From G963674685 sp964591275 (GTDB lineage Bacteria > Lernaellota > Lernaellaia > JACKCT01): a stretch of 13,789 bases of DNA. Made by a program: the position numbers and the translations under genes. The notes under the pieces were generated by a model. That model was given only the letters and a program-made list of their open reading frames with translations, was not told the origin of the DNA and did no database searches. The stretch covers positions 1-13,789 of the forward strand of contig CAZQAE010000108.1 of assembly GCA_964591275.1 (NCBI GenBank), written 5' to 3'. Positions 1 through 6,573 of the stretch are shown here, one piece after another. Positions within the stretch are counted from its first letter, which is position 1. The number at the start of each line of letters is the position of its first letter.

Positions 1-40
1 TCGCCTTGCGACAGCTTTATCGTGAACAAGATAGGCTGGC

Positions 41-135
41 ATGAAATCAAAAACTTTCACGATAAGCAAAGCGTTATTTGATGAACAAACAAACTGAAAT
101 GAAGTCATGAAAAAATTTACGAAAAGCAAGACGCG
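41..135 (+). repeat. Imperfect direct repeat (two diverged copies) with a nested inverted repeat
   Basis: Bases 41-73 and 99-135 are diverged copies of one segment: each starts ATGAA(A/G)TCA, continues through an A-rich stretch and TT(C/T)ACGA(T/A)AAGCAA, and ends in a CG-rich tail. In addition TTATCGTGAA at 17-26 is the exact inverse of TTCACGATAA at 56-65. On the plus strand the copies contain tiny open frames (18 codons from 41, 24 codons from 108) that both begin Met-Lys and share a Phe-Thr-x-Ser-Lys-like motif. Neither has a convincing ribosome binding site, so I do not call them genes. Origin and function are unknown. Confidence 0.35.
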
Positions 136-138
136 TGT

Positions 139-162
139 GACACAGCCACCCCCGGCTGTGTT
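139..162 (-). terminator. Possible terminator hairpin downstream of lon
   Basis: ACACAGCC (140-147) and GGCTGTGT (154-161) form a perfect 8-bp stem around a six-base loop, extendable by one G-T pair. It lies about 130 bases beyond the lon stop codon and is the strongest hairpin in the 294 bases after lon. No T-run follows it directly on either strand, so it is at best an imperfect intrinsic terminator. Confidence 0.3.
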
Positions 163-294
163 GGTGTTCCGCAGAACCCATTAATTTGTGCTGGAAGCCA
201 AAAGGCGCGGTTTTTCTTCAGCAAACCACCAACACGATTGCACTAACCAAGATCACATGCCCCATAAATCCACGAGGACTAATCCGGCCGGGTG

Positions 295-2742
295 TTAAAT
301 CAATTCGCCCGCTTGGTCCACGAATGTTGCGCTATCGGGCGCGTCAACGGATTTCGCCTCCTCGTCCTCGACCTTTTTCACGAGAAACTCCGGGTCGTCG
401 TTCACGAGGGCGACTTTGAGGACTTCGTCCATGGTGTTGACGAGGATGATTTCCAGGTTTTTTGTCACCTCGGTCGGAACTTCCTTCAACTCTCTTTCGT
501 TGTCCCCTGGAACAAGAACGGTTTTTACCTGCCCGCGATGCGCGGCAAAGAGCTTTTCCTTGAGGCCGCCGATGGGCAGGATGCGACCGCGTAGCGTGAT
601 CTCGCCGGTCATGGCCAGATCGCGTCTCACCGGCAATCCGGTCAGCGCCGAAGCAATGGAGGTGGCAATGGTAATCCCGGCGGAAGGCCCGTCCTTGGGA
701 ATGGCGCCCTCGGGAATGTGGATATGCACGTCTGTCTTTTCCTGTTTATCCGTATCAATGCCCAATGGTACGGCCTTGGAACGAATATAGCTCAGGGCCG
801 CCTGCGCGGACTCCTTCATGACCTCGCCCAGCTTGCCGGTGATAACGATTTTGCCTTTTCCGGGCATGACGACAACCTCGGCGGGGAGGATTTCGCCGCC
901 GGCGTTCGTCCAGGCCAAGCCCATGGCCAGACCAATCAGATCCTTTTCCTCAATCAGCCCAAATCGGTATTTCGGCACGCCAATGTAGTTGTGCAGATTC
1001 TTGGATGTGACCAAAACGGATTTTTTCTCGTTTCCTTTCCTGGTGATAAAACGAGCGACCTTGCGGCAAATTGAAGCGATCTCGCGTTCCAGGCTCCTGA
1101 CGCCGGCCTCGCGTGTGTATTCGCGAATGATTTTAATGATCACCGAATCTGTGATCCTGACCGGACGGCCATCAAGCCCGTTGGCCTCGAACTGTTTTTT
1201 TAACAAAAAGCGTTTTGCAATTTCACTTTTTTCCTGCTCGGTATAACCGGGCAGTTGAATGATCTCCATGCGGTCCTGCAGAGGCTCCGGGATGCTTTGC
1301 AAGGTGTTGGCGGTGGTGACGAACATGATGTTGGACAGGTCGTAATCCAAGTCCAGGTAGTGGTCATTGAAAGCGTGATTCTGCTCCGGGTCGAGAACTT
1401 CCAGAAGCGCCGAAGCGGGATCGCCACGGTAGTCCTGGCTCATTTTGTCCACCTCGTCGAGAAGAAACACGGGGTTGCCGACGCCGGCTTTGCTCAGCGA
1501 CTGAATGACCTTGCCCGGCAGCGATCCAATGTAGGTTCGGCGATGCCCGCGGATTTCCGCCTCGTCCCGCACGCCTCCCAATGACAAGCGCACCAGAGGT
1601 CGCCCCGTGGCCCGGCCGATGGATTTTCCGAGGGAGGTTTTCCCCACGCCCGGAGGACCGACGAAGCACAGAATTGGCCCCTTGATCTTGCCCACCAACG
1701 CGTTGACGGCCAGATATTCGACGATACGCTGCTTGGGTTTGTTCAGTGCGTAGTGATCCTCGTTGAGAATCGCCTCCGCCTTGTCGATGTCCGAATTTTC
1801 CTTGGCCATCTCAAACCAAGGCAGGCCTATGACCGTGTCGATAAAAGTGCGCACGACGGTGGCTTCGGCGCTCATCGGACTCATCATCTTGAGTTTTTTG
1901 AGCTCCGACACAACCTTTTTCGTGGCTTCTTTGGACATTTTCTTTTTTGCAATGCGCTCTTCAAGTTCCCGCAGCTCACTTCTTGGATCCTCCCGATCGC
2001 CCAATTCCTTCTGGATCGCGCGCATTTGTTCGTTCAGGTAATATTCCTTCTGCGATCGTTCAACCTGCCTTTTGACCCGTTTTTTGATCTTGCGTTCCAC
2101 CTGCATGACCTCGATCTCGCCGTGCAGGTGGTTGAGAATCAGATTGAGCCGCGCCTGAATATCGAAGGTTTCCAAAATCCTCTGCCGGTCGCCGAGCTTG
2201 AGATTCAGATGCGCGGCAATGGTGTCGGCCAGGCGGGAAGGATCCTCCATGGACGACAGGTTGCTCAAAAGGTCTTGCGGAACGCGCTTATTGATCCGCA
2301 TATACTTTTCAAGCACTCCGTGGATGGAGCGCATCAGGGCTTCGATTTCCACGGTTTCAACGAAATACTCTTCCACCTCATCGCAGTACACGAGAAAGAA
2401 ATCCTTATTGGGAAGATATTCCTTGATCTTCGTGCGCTTTCGACCTTCCACAAGCACCTTGACCGTACCGTCGGGGAGCTTGAGCATCTGAACAACATGG
2501 CCGACGCACCCGAAGTTGAAAATATCTTTCGGCGCAGGCTCATCGAACTTGGCCACTTCCTGCGCGGCCAGCACGATTTCCTTGTCCTTGCTCATAGCCT
2601 CGTTCAGAGCGGCGATGGATTTTTTTCGCCCGACAAACAGGGGCATAACCATGTGGGGAAAAACAACGATGTCCCGTAGCGGGAGCAAAGGAAGAATGCG
2701 CCGCGTTGGAACGGCAAAATCATCCTCGTGACCGAAACTCAT
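295..2742 (-). CDS. lon: ATP-dependent protease Lon (LonA type)
   Basis: Cytoplasmic hexameric AAA+ serine protease that unfolds and degrades damaged proteins and short-lived regulators. The 815-residue length is normal for bacterial LonA. Domain order: N-terminal substrate-binding LON domain (about 15-210), charged coiled-coil linker (about 210-270), AAA+ module with Walker A GPPGVGKT at 362-369 and Walker B VFLLDEVDK at 425-433, then the protease domain. Catalytic Ser687 lies in PKDGPSAG. Lys730, in GGLKEK 43 residues later, matches the 43-residue spacing of the E. coli Ser679/Lys722 dyad. The start is supported by GAGGTGA six bases ahead of the ATG. The C-terminal 35 or so residues are acidic and beyond the conserved domain. 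The gene appears monocistronic, with its own promoter upstream. No defects seen. Confidence 0.98.
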   Translation of the reverse strand: MSFGHEDDFAVPTRRILPLLPLRDIVVFPHMVMPLFVGRKKSIAALNEAMSKDKEIVLAAQEVAKFDEPAPKDIFNFGCVGHVVQMLKLPDGTVKVLVEGRKRTKIKEYLPNKDFFLVYCDEVEEYFVETVEIEALMRSIHGVLEKYMRINKRVPQDLLSNLSSMEDPSRLADTIAAHLNLKLGDRQRILETFDIQARLNLILNHLHGEIEVMQVERKIKKRVKRQVERSQKEYYLNEQMRAIQKELGDREDPRSELRELEERIAKKKMSKEATKKVVSELKKLKMMSPMSAEATVVRTFIDTVIGLPWFEMAKENSDIDKAEAILNEDHYALNKPKQRIVEYLAVNALVGKIKGPILCFVGPPGVGKTSLGKSIGRATGRPLVRLSLGGVRDEAEIRGHRRTYIGSLPGKVIQSLSKAGVGNPVFLLDEVDKMSQDYRGDPASALLEVLDPEQNHAFNDHYLDLDYDLSNIMFVTTANTLQSIPEPLQDRMEIIQLPGYTEQEKSEIAKRFLLKKQFEANGLDGRPVRITDSVIIKIIREYTREAGVRSLEREIASICRKVARFITRKGNEKKSVLVTSKNLHNYIGVPKYRFGLIEEKDLIGLAMGLAWTNAGGEILPAEVVVMPGKGKIVITGKLGEVMKESAQAALSYIRSKAVPLGIDTDKQEKTDVHIHIPEGAIPKDGPSAGITIATSIASALTGLPVRRDLAMTGEITLRGRILPIGGLKEKLFAAHRGQVKTVLVPGDNERELKEVPTEVTKNLEIILVNTMDEVLKVALVNDDPEFLVKKVEDEEAKSVDAPDSATFVDQAGELI

Positions 2743-2760
2743 AACTCACCTCAAAATAAA
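2743..2760 (-). promoter_or_regulatory. Strong ribosome binding site of lon
   Basis: Read on the minus strand, GAGGTGAGTT immediately precedes the ATG at 2742. The purine-rich GAGGTGA has near-ideal spacing and fixes the start codon. Confidence 0.7.
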
Positions 2761-2815
2761 AAAACGCCCGGAGCAAATCCAAAAGGAGCATTCGCGCAGG
2801 CGATGCGTTTAGTTC

Positions 2816-2832
2816 ACCCTCTTCGAGAGGGT
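2816..2832. promoter_or_regulatory. 17-base palindrome at the predicted lon transcription start
   Basis: ACCCTCT and AGAGGGT flank a TCG centre (7-bp arms, 3-base loop). The palindrome lies 5-20 bases downstream of the candidate -10 box, so it covers the expected start of the lon transcript, and its near end is about 73 bases before the lon start codon. It could be an operator or a stabilising hairpin at the 5' end of the mRNA. It does not match the CIRCE heat-shock operator. The regulator is unknown. Confidence 0.45.
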
Positions 2833-2835
2833 CCT

Positions 2836-2865
2836 ATCATATTGCAAATAAAAGTAAAGACGCAA
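2836..2865 (-). promoter_or_regulatory. Candidate sigma-70 type promoter of lon
   Basis: On the minus strand TTGCGT (2865-2860) and TATGAT (2841-2836) are separated by 18 bases and resemble -35 and -10 boxes. They sit in the correct orientation about 95-125 bases before the lon start codon. The AT-rich spacer also fits. I see no clear sigma-32 heat-shock promoter here. Confidence 0.5.
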
Positions 2866-2975
2866 GTCGGATCCGAGCGCTCTCTTTTCCGCGAATCTCC
2901 ACGCATCTGAGTGTTTTGTTGGTTTAATGGATAATGAAAAGTCGCAAATATCGAATCAAATTCAAAGGCTAAATG

Positions 2976-4007
2976 TCACGCCTTGTCTTTAGATCCTGTC
3001 AATGACGGCCCGAAACGCCGCAGGCTTTTGCGCAGGCGGCCTAATCCCAAAACGCCCGCCGGGACAACGTATATGCCGTATTCGCACCAAACGCGGGTTT
3101 CGTTGATATTGGCGAAAGTAAACATCAGCACGACGGCTAGGGCCAGGGCAAGAAACATGACTTTCATCTCCCGAGGCAGGCGCGAAAATCCCCAGGGCGA
3201 CGCCAACCACAGTCCGGCGTAGACGGACAAAATCCCCAGGTGCGGCCACCAGCCGCGCATCCCAAAAAAAAGCACCAGAATATTTCTGTCCAGCATGAAA
3301 ATGAATGGCGCCCCGGAGAATAGCCAGACAACAAAAGCTTTCATCCCCAGCACGACGACCAGGGAAACCACGGCATGAATCCATGCCTCTTTTTTATTGC
3401 CGCGCAGCCATTCGATCACAAACAGACAGGGCAGCAAAACAACAACGGTTTCACGATTAAGCATGGCTAACGGAAGCAGCAGATACCATAGCCGCCAACG
3501 GCGCGTGAATATAGCATGGGTCAGGCCAATGAAGAATATCGGCGTTGTCGCATCATGGGGATATCGAAAGCTTAAGGGAGGCATGATCCAAGCCATCGCC
3601 AGAGTTCCGCCCATAAAAAAAACCGACCACAAGGAGGTGACTCGATCGAAATAATCTCGCAGTAAAAAGTAAAACAGATAAAACAGGGAGGCGCAGGCAA
3701 AAAAATAAAAAATGCTTTCCGCCGACGGCAAACTCAAGGCACCACCGCCAAGCACGTGAACGCCGCCGACGGCCAAATAGGAAAGAATCCGCTGTTGAAA
3801 AGGCAGGCTCGCCGTGCCCGTCAGTACGTGGTTTACCATGTCGTGACCGTCGCCGAAGGCCATGGCCGCGTAAGCCGTCGGCGCCGCAAGCGCCAGCGCG
3901 AAAACGGCGACGCCGAAGCGGCTACCTAACGAGACCTTTCGCTCGTCGGTCAACAATACTTTTTGATCCTTCAAGGATTCTTTCAAAATTGCGACCAGAT
4001 GTTTCAA
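2976..4007 (-). CDS. Polytopic inner-membrane protein of unknown function
   Basis: 343 residues with about eight hydrophobic segments (first at about 30-50, then 97-117, 126-142, 155-167, 173-198, 207-230, 258-270, 282-298) and a basic C-terminal tail. Polar motifs stand out: GDGHDM at 52-57, PFQQRILSYL at 69-78, YPHD at 149-152, NRET at 184-187 and NETRVW at 302-307. The combination of an acidic pair in the first outside loop, a QxR motif and NRET resembles uncharacterised bacterial membrane proteins related to GT-C or polysaccharide-assembly proteins; this is from memory and not tested. The start used is a TTG right after an in-frame stop. A second TTG at 3956, preceded by AAGGA, is an equally good start and would give 326 residues. 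It lies alone between the oxidoreductase remnant and lon. Confidence 0.75.
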   Translation of the reverse strand: MKHLVAILKESLKDQKVLLTDERKVSLGSRFGVAVFALALAAPTAYAAMAFGDGHDMVNHVLTGTASLPFQQRILSYLAVGGVHVLGGGALSLPSAESIFYFFACASLFYLFYFLLRDYFDRVTSLWSVFFMGGTLAMAWIMPPLSFRYPHDATTPIFFIGLTHAIFTRRWRLWYLLLPLAMLNRETVVVLLPCLFVIEWLRGNKKEAWIHAVVSLVVVLGMKAFVVWLFSGAPFIFMLDRNILVLFFGMRGWWPHLGILSVYAGLWLASPWGFSRLPREMKVMFLALALAVVLMFTFANINETRVWCEYGIYVVPAGVLGLGRLRKSLRRFGPSLTGSKDKA

Positions 4008-4194
4008 ACGTGTTATCTATCGGAATTGGATCGTCATGAGTTTATCAGATGAAAAATTAGATCAAGCAGCAAAACCTTTCTGTACTTCCACAACGCGATT
4101 CAATCCATGATGCCACCGATTTACCATAACATCATATTCACGTTTGGAAAGCTTGAAAAATGTTTTGGGGAGAAGCCGGATGATCAATTTGAAG

Positions 4195-4240
4195 TGGACC
4201 CCATCGTCAAAACCATTTCTGGTCTTGACGATAGGGTCCA
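4195..4240 (-). repeat. 46-base near-perfect hairpin with GAAA tetraloop
   Basis: Two 21-base arms (4195-4215 and 4220-4240) starting TGGACCC flank four bases that read GAAA on the minus strand. The arms differ at only two positions, and both differences become G-U wobbles in minus-strand RNA, so that transcript folds without a mismatch. On the plus strand they would be C-A mismatches. The hairpin starts 20 bases after the stop codon of the oxidoreductase remnant. It has no T-run and so does not look like a plain intrinsic terminator. It may be a small palindromic repeat element or a processed RNA structure. Confidence 0.7.
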
Positions 4241-4815
4241 TTTCACATAGCGGCAACGCCTATCCGGCAAGTTTTTGCAGGCACTGCTCCGCAGCAACCG
4301 TTATTGGCTCCAAGCTAGGCTCGGACGAAATATCCGGATTTCCAGCTGTGGCGAAAACCGTAAGTTCCTCAACCGTTTTGCGACCCATAATCAGTGCGCT
4401 TATGGCGTCGATCTCCTTTATCGGCACCCTGTCGACGCTCAGTATTTGTCCACCTATAAGGATTCTTTTCCCCTTGTCGAATACCAGCTTCAGCGACCAC
4501 GGTTTAGCGCCCGGGATCATTGCGTGCTTGCTCTGAAAGTCCATCGTTGCGCTGACTGTTTCAGCAGAACGGCGATCTCACTTCGATAAACTTTCGGATC
4601 GCCTCAGCATAAAAACGCCGTCCAGATCCTTTCCCGGGATGGGAGACATTGTAGGGCGTGATCCCAGGCCGAAAATTAATTTGTCATATTCGAAACTTTT
4701 CCCGCTTGCGACAAAAACCTTCTTCGCCTCCCGGTTAATTTCAGTGACATGATCAATAACAACGTTAACTCCCGCGTCAGTAAGCCTGGCATCAGGATTT
4801 ACGATAGCGTTTTCG

Positions 4816-4832
4816 GTAACCAGACCGGCCAC
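4816..4832 (-). promoter_or_regulatory. Candidate bacterial SECIS stem-loop after the in-frame TGA
   Basis: On the minus strand GTGGCC and GGTTAC pair (six bp, two of them G-U) around a five-base loop GGTCT. The loop begins after 21 bases following the TGA at 4850-4848. The E. coli fdhF SECIS has the same GGUCU in its apical loop, 18 bases after its UGA. Bacterial SECIS elements lie within the coding sequence directly after the UGA, as here. The stem is short, so the call rests on loop, position and the catalytic site together. Confidence 0.6.
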
Positions 4833-4965
4833 TACGTGTGAGAGTGCTCATCTGACGATGAAACGTTTATCATCTCTGATGTTGGTCACATCAACTTCCG
4901 GCATGAGCTTTTTAGCGAGCACGGAAGCCGGACCGCCTACGCCCCCACATCCAACAACCACTAAT

Positions 4966-4982
4966 TTTTCGCCTGCTTTCAT
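4966..4982 (-). promoter_or_regulatory. Start codon of the NADH-oxidase-like remnant
   Basis: On the minus strand AAAGAGGTACGAAA directly precedes the ATG at 4982-4980, giving a good Shine-Dalgarno match at about seven bases' distance. It shows that translation began here and that codon 45 is the TGA. Confidence 0.6.
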
Positions 4983-5045
4983 TTTCGTACCTCTTTATTA
5001 TTGTTGTTGCGAATGTATGCAATTAACGGCGCAAAAAAAATCCCC

Positions 5046-5378
5046 TTATTCCTCAACCACCATAACCTTTGTATCAACGTCGCTGGCCACAAGCCCTCGA
5101 CTCTTCATGCCGTCCAAAAGTATGGACCTAATCATGGCGCAAGCCTCGATCAGACGCGGATCGACAAGGCTGTAGTACACGTTTTGGGCATCCTTGCGCG
5201 GATTGACAATATTTCTCGACTTGAGCATGGTCAGGTGTTGGCTGATATTGGCCAGGGGCACGCCGATCGTTTTGGCCATTTCACCCACGGTCATTTTCCC
5301 CAGAGCCAATAGGGCCAGGATATTGAGTCGCTTGGGGTTTGCCAGAGTTTTGTAAAACTCGGTATGCAGATTGAAAAT
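5046..5378 (-). CDS. ArsR/SmtB-family winged-helix transcriptional regulator
   Basis: A small DNA-binding repressor of about 110 residues. The reading frame shows FYKTLANPKRLNILALL, the typical first helix of the ArsR fold, then the helix-turn-helix MAKTIGVPLANISQHLTMLK and the wing VNPRKDAQNVYYSLVD. The ArsR metal site CVC motif is absent; the only cysteine lies in LIEACAM, so a metal-type sensor of the classical kind is unlikely. The frame is open up to a stop at 5391, but no ATG or GTG occurs before the fold. An ATT at 5378, just inside the end of mltA (stop at 5382-5380), is the best position; a TTG at 5309 would cut off the first helix. It lies 63 bases upstream of the NADH-oxidase-like remnant, whose expression it probably controlled, and seems translationally coupled to mltA. 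Confidence 0.85.
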   Translation of the reverse strand: MFNLHTEFYKTLANPKRLNILALLALGKMTVGEMAKTIGVPLANISQHLTMLKSRNIVNPRKDAQNVYYSLVDPRLIEACAMIRSILLDGMKSRGLVASDVDTKVMVVEE

Positions 5379-5379
5379 T

Positions 5380-6573
5380 TCACCGCGGAATCAGGTAATA
5401 CATCTCGCCGTACGTGTTGACTGCTCCGGCCAAAAGCTCCGCTTTCGGGCCTGTTCCCATATAAAGATCGGCACGGCCAGCGCCCCTGATCGCGTTGCCG
5501 GTGTCCGAGTCCACGACAAATCGAGACGTCGATTTCGTTAACATCACCTTTCCGTTTTCATCCACGACGGGGGCGTTATAACGGATGTAAGCGATGGCGC
5601 CGACAGGATAGCGGGGTTTGTCGGTGGCGATGGTACGCCCTGGCGTCAGCGGGATGCCGCCGATGCCCGAGGGCGGTTCATCGCTTGTTTTGAAGAAAAT
5701 ATATCGGGGATTTTGTGGCAAATATGCAGCGGCGATATCGGGGTGATTTTTCAGGTAAAGTTTCGATTCCATATAGGCGCCGGAACATAAACCCTTTCGC
5801 TGAATCATACGAACGGCGCTTTTGAATCCGTAACCGTTTGTTCCCGATACATGCAGCGTCGCCATGCTCCCGTCCGCAAAACGTAGGTAGCCGGAACCTT
5901 GAATGTGCAGGAAATGCAGTTCCACGTAATCATCGACCCAGGCGGCCTCCAGCCCCCTGCCCGTGAGTGCGCCGCCCTCGATCTTGGCGCGCGTGTAATA
6001 GAGAATCTTTTTGCCGCCGGATTTCCGGTACGCCTTGCCGCCGGATTCGATAAGATCAGCTGGACGTTTGTATATGGGAAATCGGAAACGATCCGTGCGT
6101 ACGGTTGAAGCCTCAAGAACCGGATCGAAATAGGCTGTGAAATGCGCCTTTCGCGCCTTTTTCGGCGAACTCGTTCGATACACGCGAAAAGCGGCGTTGA
6201 CCTGATCCGAAAAATCCGCCTTGTCATAATGATTCAAGACGATGCCGGTCATCTTATGAATGCCGCTTAGTAGCTGCTCTTTGCTGATCCTCGCGCCGCC
6301 GATTCTTAGCGTAGCGCCGCCGGACATGGCGTTGATATAGGCCCGTTGCCGGTCCAGCGCGACAAGAAGGTCTCTCGCCTCGCCCTTGTCCTCAAAGCGC
6401 AATCCCGACACTTCTTCCCAGGCGAAAGCGGGAGCCGCAAGGCATGAGGCCGCGATAATGACGATGGCGGAAAATCGCATCATTCGGGAATGCCGAAAGT
6501 TTTGGTGAAAAAAGGACACAAGGCTGCCAAATGACAAGTCGGCGGGGGAACCCAATCGATAGTTCATTGTCAA
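5380..6573 (-). CDS. mltA: Membrane-bound lytic murein transglycosylase A
   Basis: Cleaves the glycan strands of peptidoglycan to 1,6-anhydromuropeptides at the outer-membrane face. The MltA domain spans about residues 120-290, with FTAYFDPVLEAS at 145-156 and FLHIQGSGYLRF at 221-232; the 3D domain follows with DSDTGNAIRGAGRADLYMG at 355-373. Asp357, in the DTG motif, corresponds to the catalytic Asp of E. coli MltA. The frame starts with an ATG whose ATGA overlaps the stop of the preceding gene, suggesting coupling. However, the signal peptide begins only at Met31/Met32 (6483/6480): MRFSAIVIIAASC, with Cys44 fitting a loose lipobox and followed by Leu, so an outer-membrane lipoprotein is likely; cleavage after AFA at 49-51 is the alternative. 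The real start may therefore be 6483. Confidence 0.93.
   Translation of the reverse strand: MTMNYRLGSPADLSFGSLVSFFHQNFRHSRMMRFSAIVIIAASCLAAPAFAWEEVSGLRFEDKGEARDLLVALDRQRAYINAMSGGATLRIGGARISKEQLLSGIHKMTGIVLNHYDKADFSDQVNAAFRVYRTSSPKKARKAHFTAYFDPVLEASTVRTDRFRFPIYKRPADLIESGGKAYRKSGGKKILYYTRAKIEGGALTGRGLEAAWVDDYVELHFLHIQGSGYLRFADGSMATLHVSGTNGYGFKSAVRMIQRKGLCSGAYMESKLYLKNHPDIAAAYLPQNPRYIFFKTSDEPPSGIGGIPLTPGRTIATDKPRYPVGAIAYIRYNAPVVDENGKVMLTKSTSRFVVDSDTGNAIRGAGRADLYMGTGPKAELLAGAVNTYGEMYYLIPR

Larger units (their letters stand above)
4260..4982 (-). pseudogene. Decayed NADH oxidase / CoA-disulfide reductase-like flavoprotein, probable former selenoprotein
   Basis: Remnant of a pyridine nucleotide-disulphide oxidoreductase of the NADH oxidase / CoA-disulfide reductase type, normally about 450 residues with an N-terminal FAD domain, a central NAD domain and a C-terminal dimerisation domain. 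Start at 4982 follows AGAGG. Residues 1-44 contain the FAD-binding motif VVVGCGGVGGPAS; codon 45 is TGA; the frame then continues with ALSHVVAG and the FAD-domain stretch YDKLIFGLGSRP, to a second in-frame TGA at 4580-4578. Just before this a small deletion shifts the frame: the next frame reads AEAIRKFIEV, as expected of the family. The NAD domain (roughly 200 residues) is missing. The C-terminal part (4544-4260) with MIPGAKPW, LVFDKGKRILIGGQ and a final SSEPSLEP is clear. Full function is excluded by the deletion. The preceding ArsR gene probably regulated it. Confidence 0.85.

Noticed and set aside
1753..2679. 308-codon plus-strand frame
   Set aside because: Lies wholly antisense to lon and its peptide is a His/Phe-rich mirror of the charged lon coiled coil; no domain.
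2816..2832. CIRCE heat-shock operator upstream of lon
   Set aside because: CIRCE is TTAGCACTC-9-GAGTGCTAA; this palindrome has a different sequence and a three-base centre.
4062..4256. 64-codon minus-strand frame between the membrane protein and the oxidoreductase remnant
   Set aside because: Its first third is the 46-base hairpin, no ribosome binding site precedes it and I recognise no family. It could be a transposase remnant but nothing supports that.
4578..4850. Genetic code in which TGA is a sense codon (code 4 or 25)
   Set aside because: mltA and the methyltransferase-like gene end with TGA at the expected family ends, so TGA is a normal stop. The TGA at 4580-4578 is explained by the frameshift.
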